From NCBI RefSeq assembly GCF_000178835.2, contig NC_015275.1:4555001-4619000 (forward strand): a stretch of DNA of 64,000 bases. Reading direction: 5' to 3'. Below the pieces are notes generated by a model. It saw nothing but the letters and a program-made list of their open reading frames with translations. It did no database searches and was not told the origin of the DNA. This DNA is from Cellulosilyticum lentocellum DSM 5427 (lineage in GTDB: Bacteria > Bacillota > Clostridia > Lachnospirales > Cellulosilyticaceae). This document shows, one piece after another, positions 63,809 through 64,000 of the stretch. The position numbers were made by a program, and so were the translations under genes. Position 1 is the stretch's first letter; every line of letters starts with the position of its first letter.

Positions 63809-64000
63809 AAGATTTTTGATTTTTTACTAGGGACTTCTCAAGTACGAGACATATATAGAAGTGTAAAAACAAATTAAATAACTTCCCACGGCATAATCAC
63901 CGCAGCATCAACCTGAGGAACTGACCGGGTCAGCCAAGTCTCAATCTATTGTTATAGGTACCTCTGGACTTAAGGAAAATGTTCACTTGTGCGCTGACAG
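63809..64000. other. non-coding right end, GC-richer, possibly structured
   Basis: No open reading frame of note. From about 63883 the sequence becomes GC-richer than other gaps and contains short complementary blocks such as CTGACC/GGTCAG around 63927-63938, suggesting a structured RNA or riboswitch cut by the window edge. It does not match any riboswitch core I could recognise. Confidence 0.35.

Overview
The window reads as chromosomal DNA of an AT-rich, anaerobic, endospore-forming member of the Clostridia. The evidence is sporulation genes (a SipL-like SPOCS/LysM protein, YabG protease, a CotS-family protein), strong AGGAGG-type ribosome-binding sites with occasional GTG/TTG starts, a ferredoxin-linked 2-oxoacid oxidoreductase and a clostridial S-box. 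Protein style suggests Lachnospirales, perhaps Cellulosilyticum-like; that placement is an inference. No rRNA, CRISPR array, insertion sequence or ordinary free-standing tRNA gene was found.

Layout. 1-9.3 kb (minus strand): phosphoglucomutase (cut by the left edge), ispE with a GntR regulator broken by an in-frame TAG, then sipL-like, yabG, a PEGA-domain protein and a CotS-family protein. 9.5-27.7 kb: housekeeping and accessory genes (DUF4340 protein, CCA-adding enzyme, polar amino-acid ABC transporter, hemerythrin pair, RNase HI, PIN-like protein, metY, rRNA methyltransferase, two tandem PAG-repeat lipoproteins, a transglutaminase-like lipoprotein). 27.8-39.1 kb: a SAM-I riboswitch at 39016-39125 heads a collinear eleven-gene minus-strand operon: aminotransferase, MetN, MetI, MetQ, FAD-linked 2-hydroxyacid dehydrogenase, gamma-lyase-like PLP enzyme, PaaK-type acyl-CoA ligase and four subunits of a 2-oxoacid:ferredoxin oxidoreductase. 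This looks like methionine import plus oxidative breakdown of its carbon skeleton. Divergent from it at 39.5-42.2 kb is a reverse-transsulfuration pair, in which the MccA-type synthase is fused to a YrrT-type methyltransferase. 42.2-47.6 kb: a stand-alone Ser-rich protein, zinc-ribbon, TPM and DUF2207 membrane proteins. 47.6-50.9 kb: MarR regulator with two ArsA/Get3-like ATPases. 51.2-53.6 kb: Crp-type regulator, SDR and EamA exporter.

The most striking region is 53.9-61.1 kb, an RNA-repair/RNA-surveillance locus. It contains RtcB ligase, two adjacent WYL-domain regulators, an array of five structured RNA modules (57679-58202), a metallo-beta-lactamase-fold protein with a small membrane protein, a second array of three modules (59262-59546), and a TROVE/Ro60 protein directly downstream. 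Each module is closed by a covarying terminal stem. Most carry an ACAGC-like motif just inside the stem. Several contain complete tRNA-like folds, at least three of them circularly permuted, with the acceptor stem closed by a short loop and the terminal stem replacing the anticodon loop. They resemble bacterial Y RNAs (YrlA type) but are arranged as tandem polycistronic arrays. A 20-bp element (TCGYAA, 8 nt, TCATGA) lies upstream of rtcB and of both arrays, at the identical 41-nt distance from the two array starts. It is a candidate operator or promoter element for a WYL-controlled regulon. In Salmonella the analogous rsr-yrlBA-rtcBA locus uses RtcR instead.

61.1-64 kb: a frameshifted TetR regulator, an ABC-2 type exporter pair, and an unexplained GC-richer stretch at the right edge.
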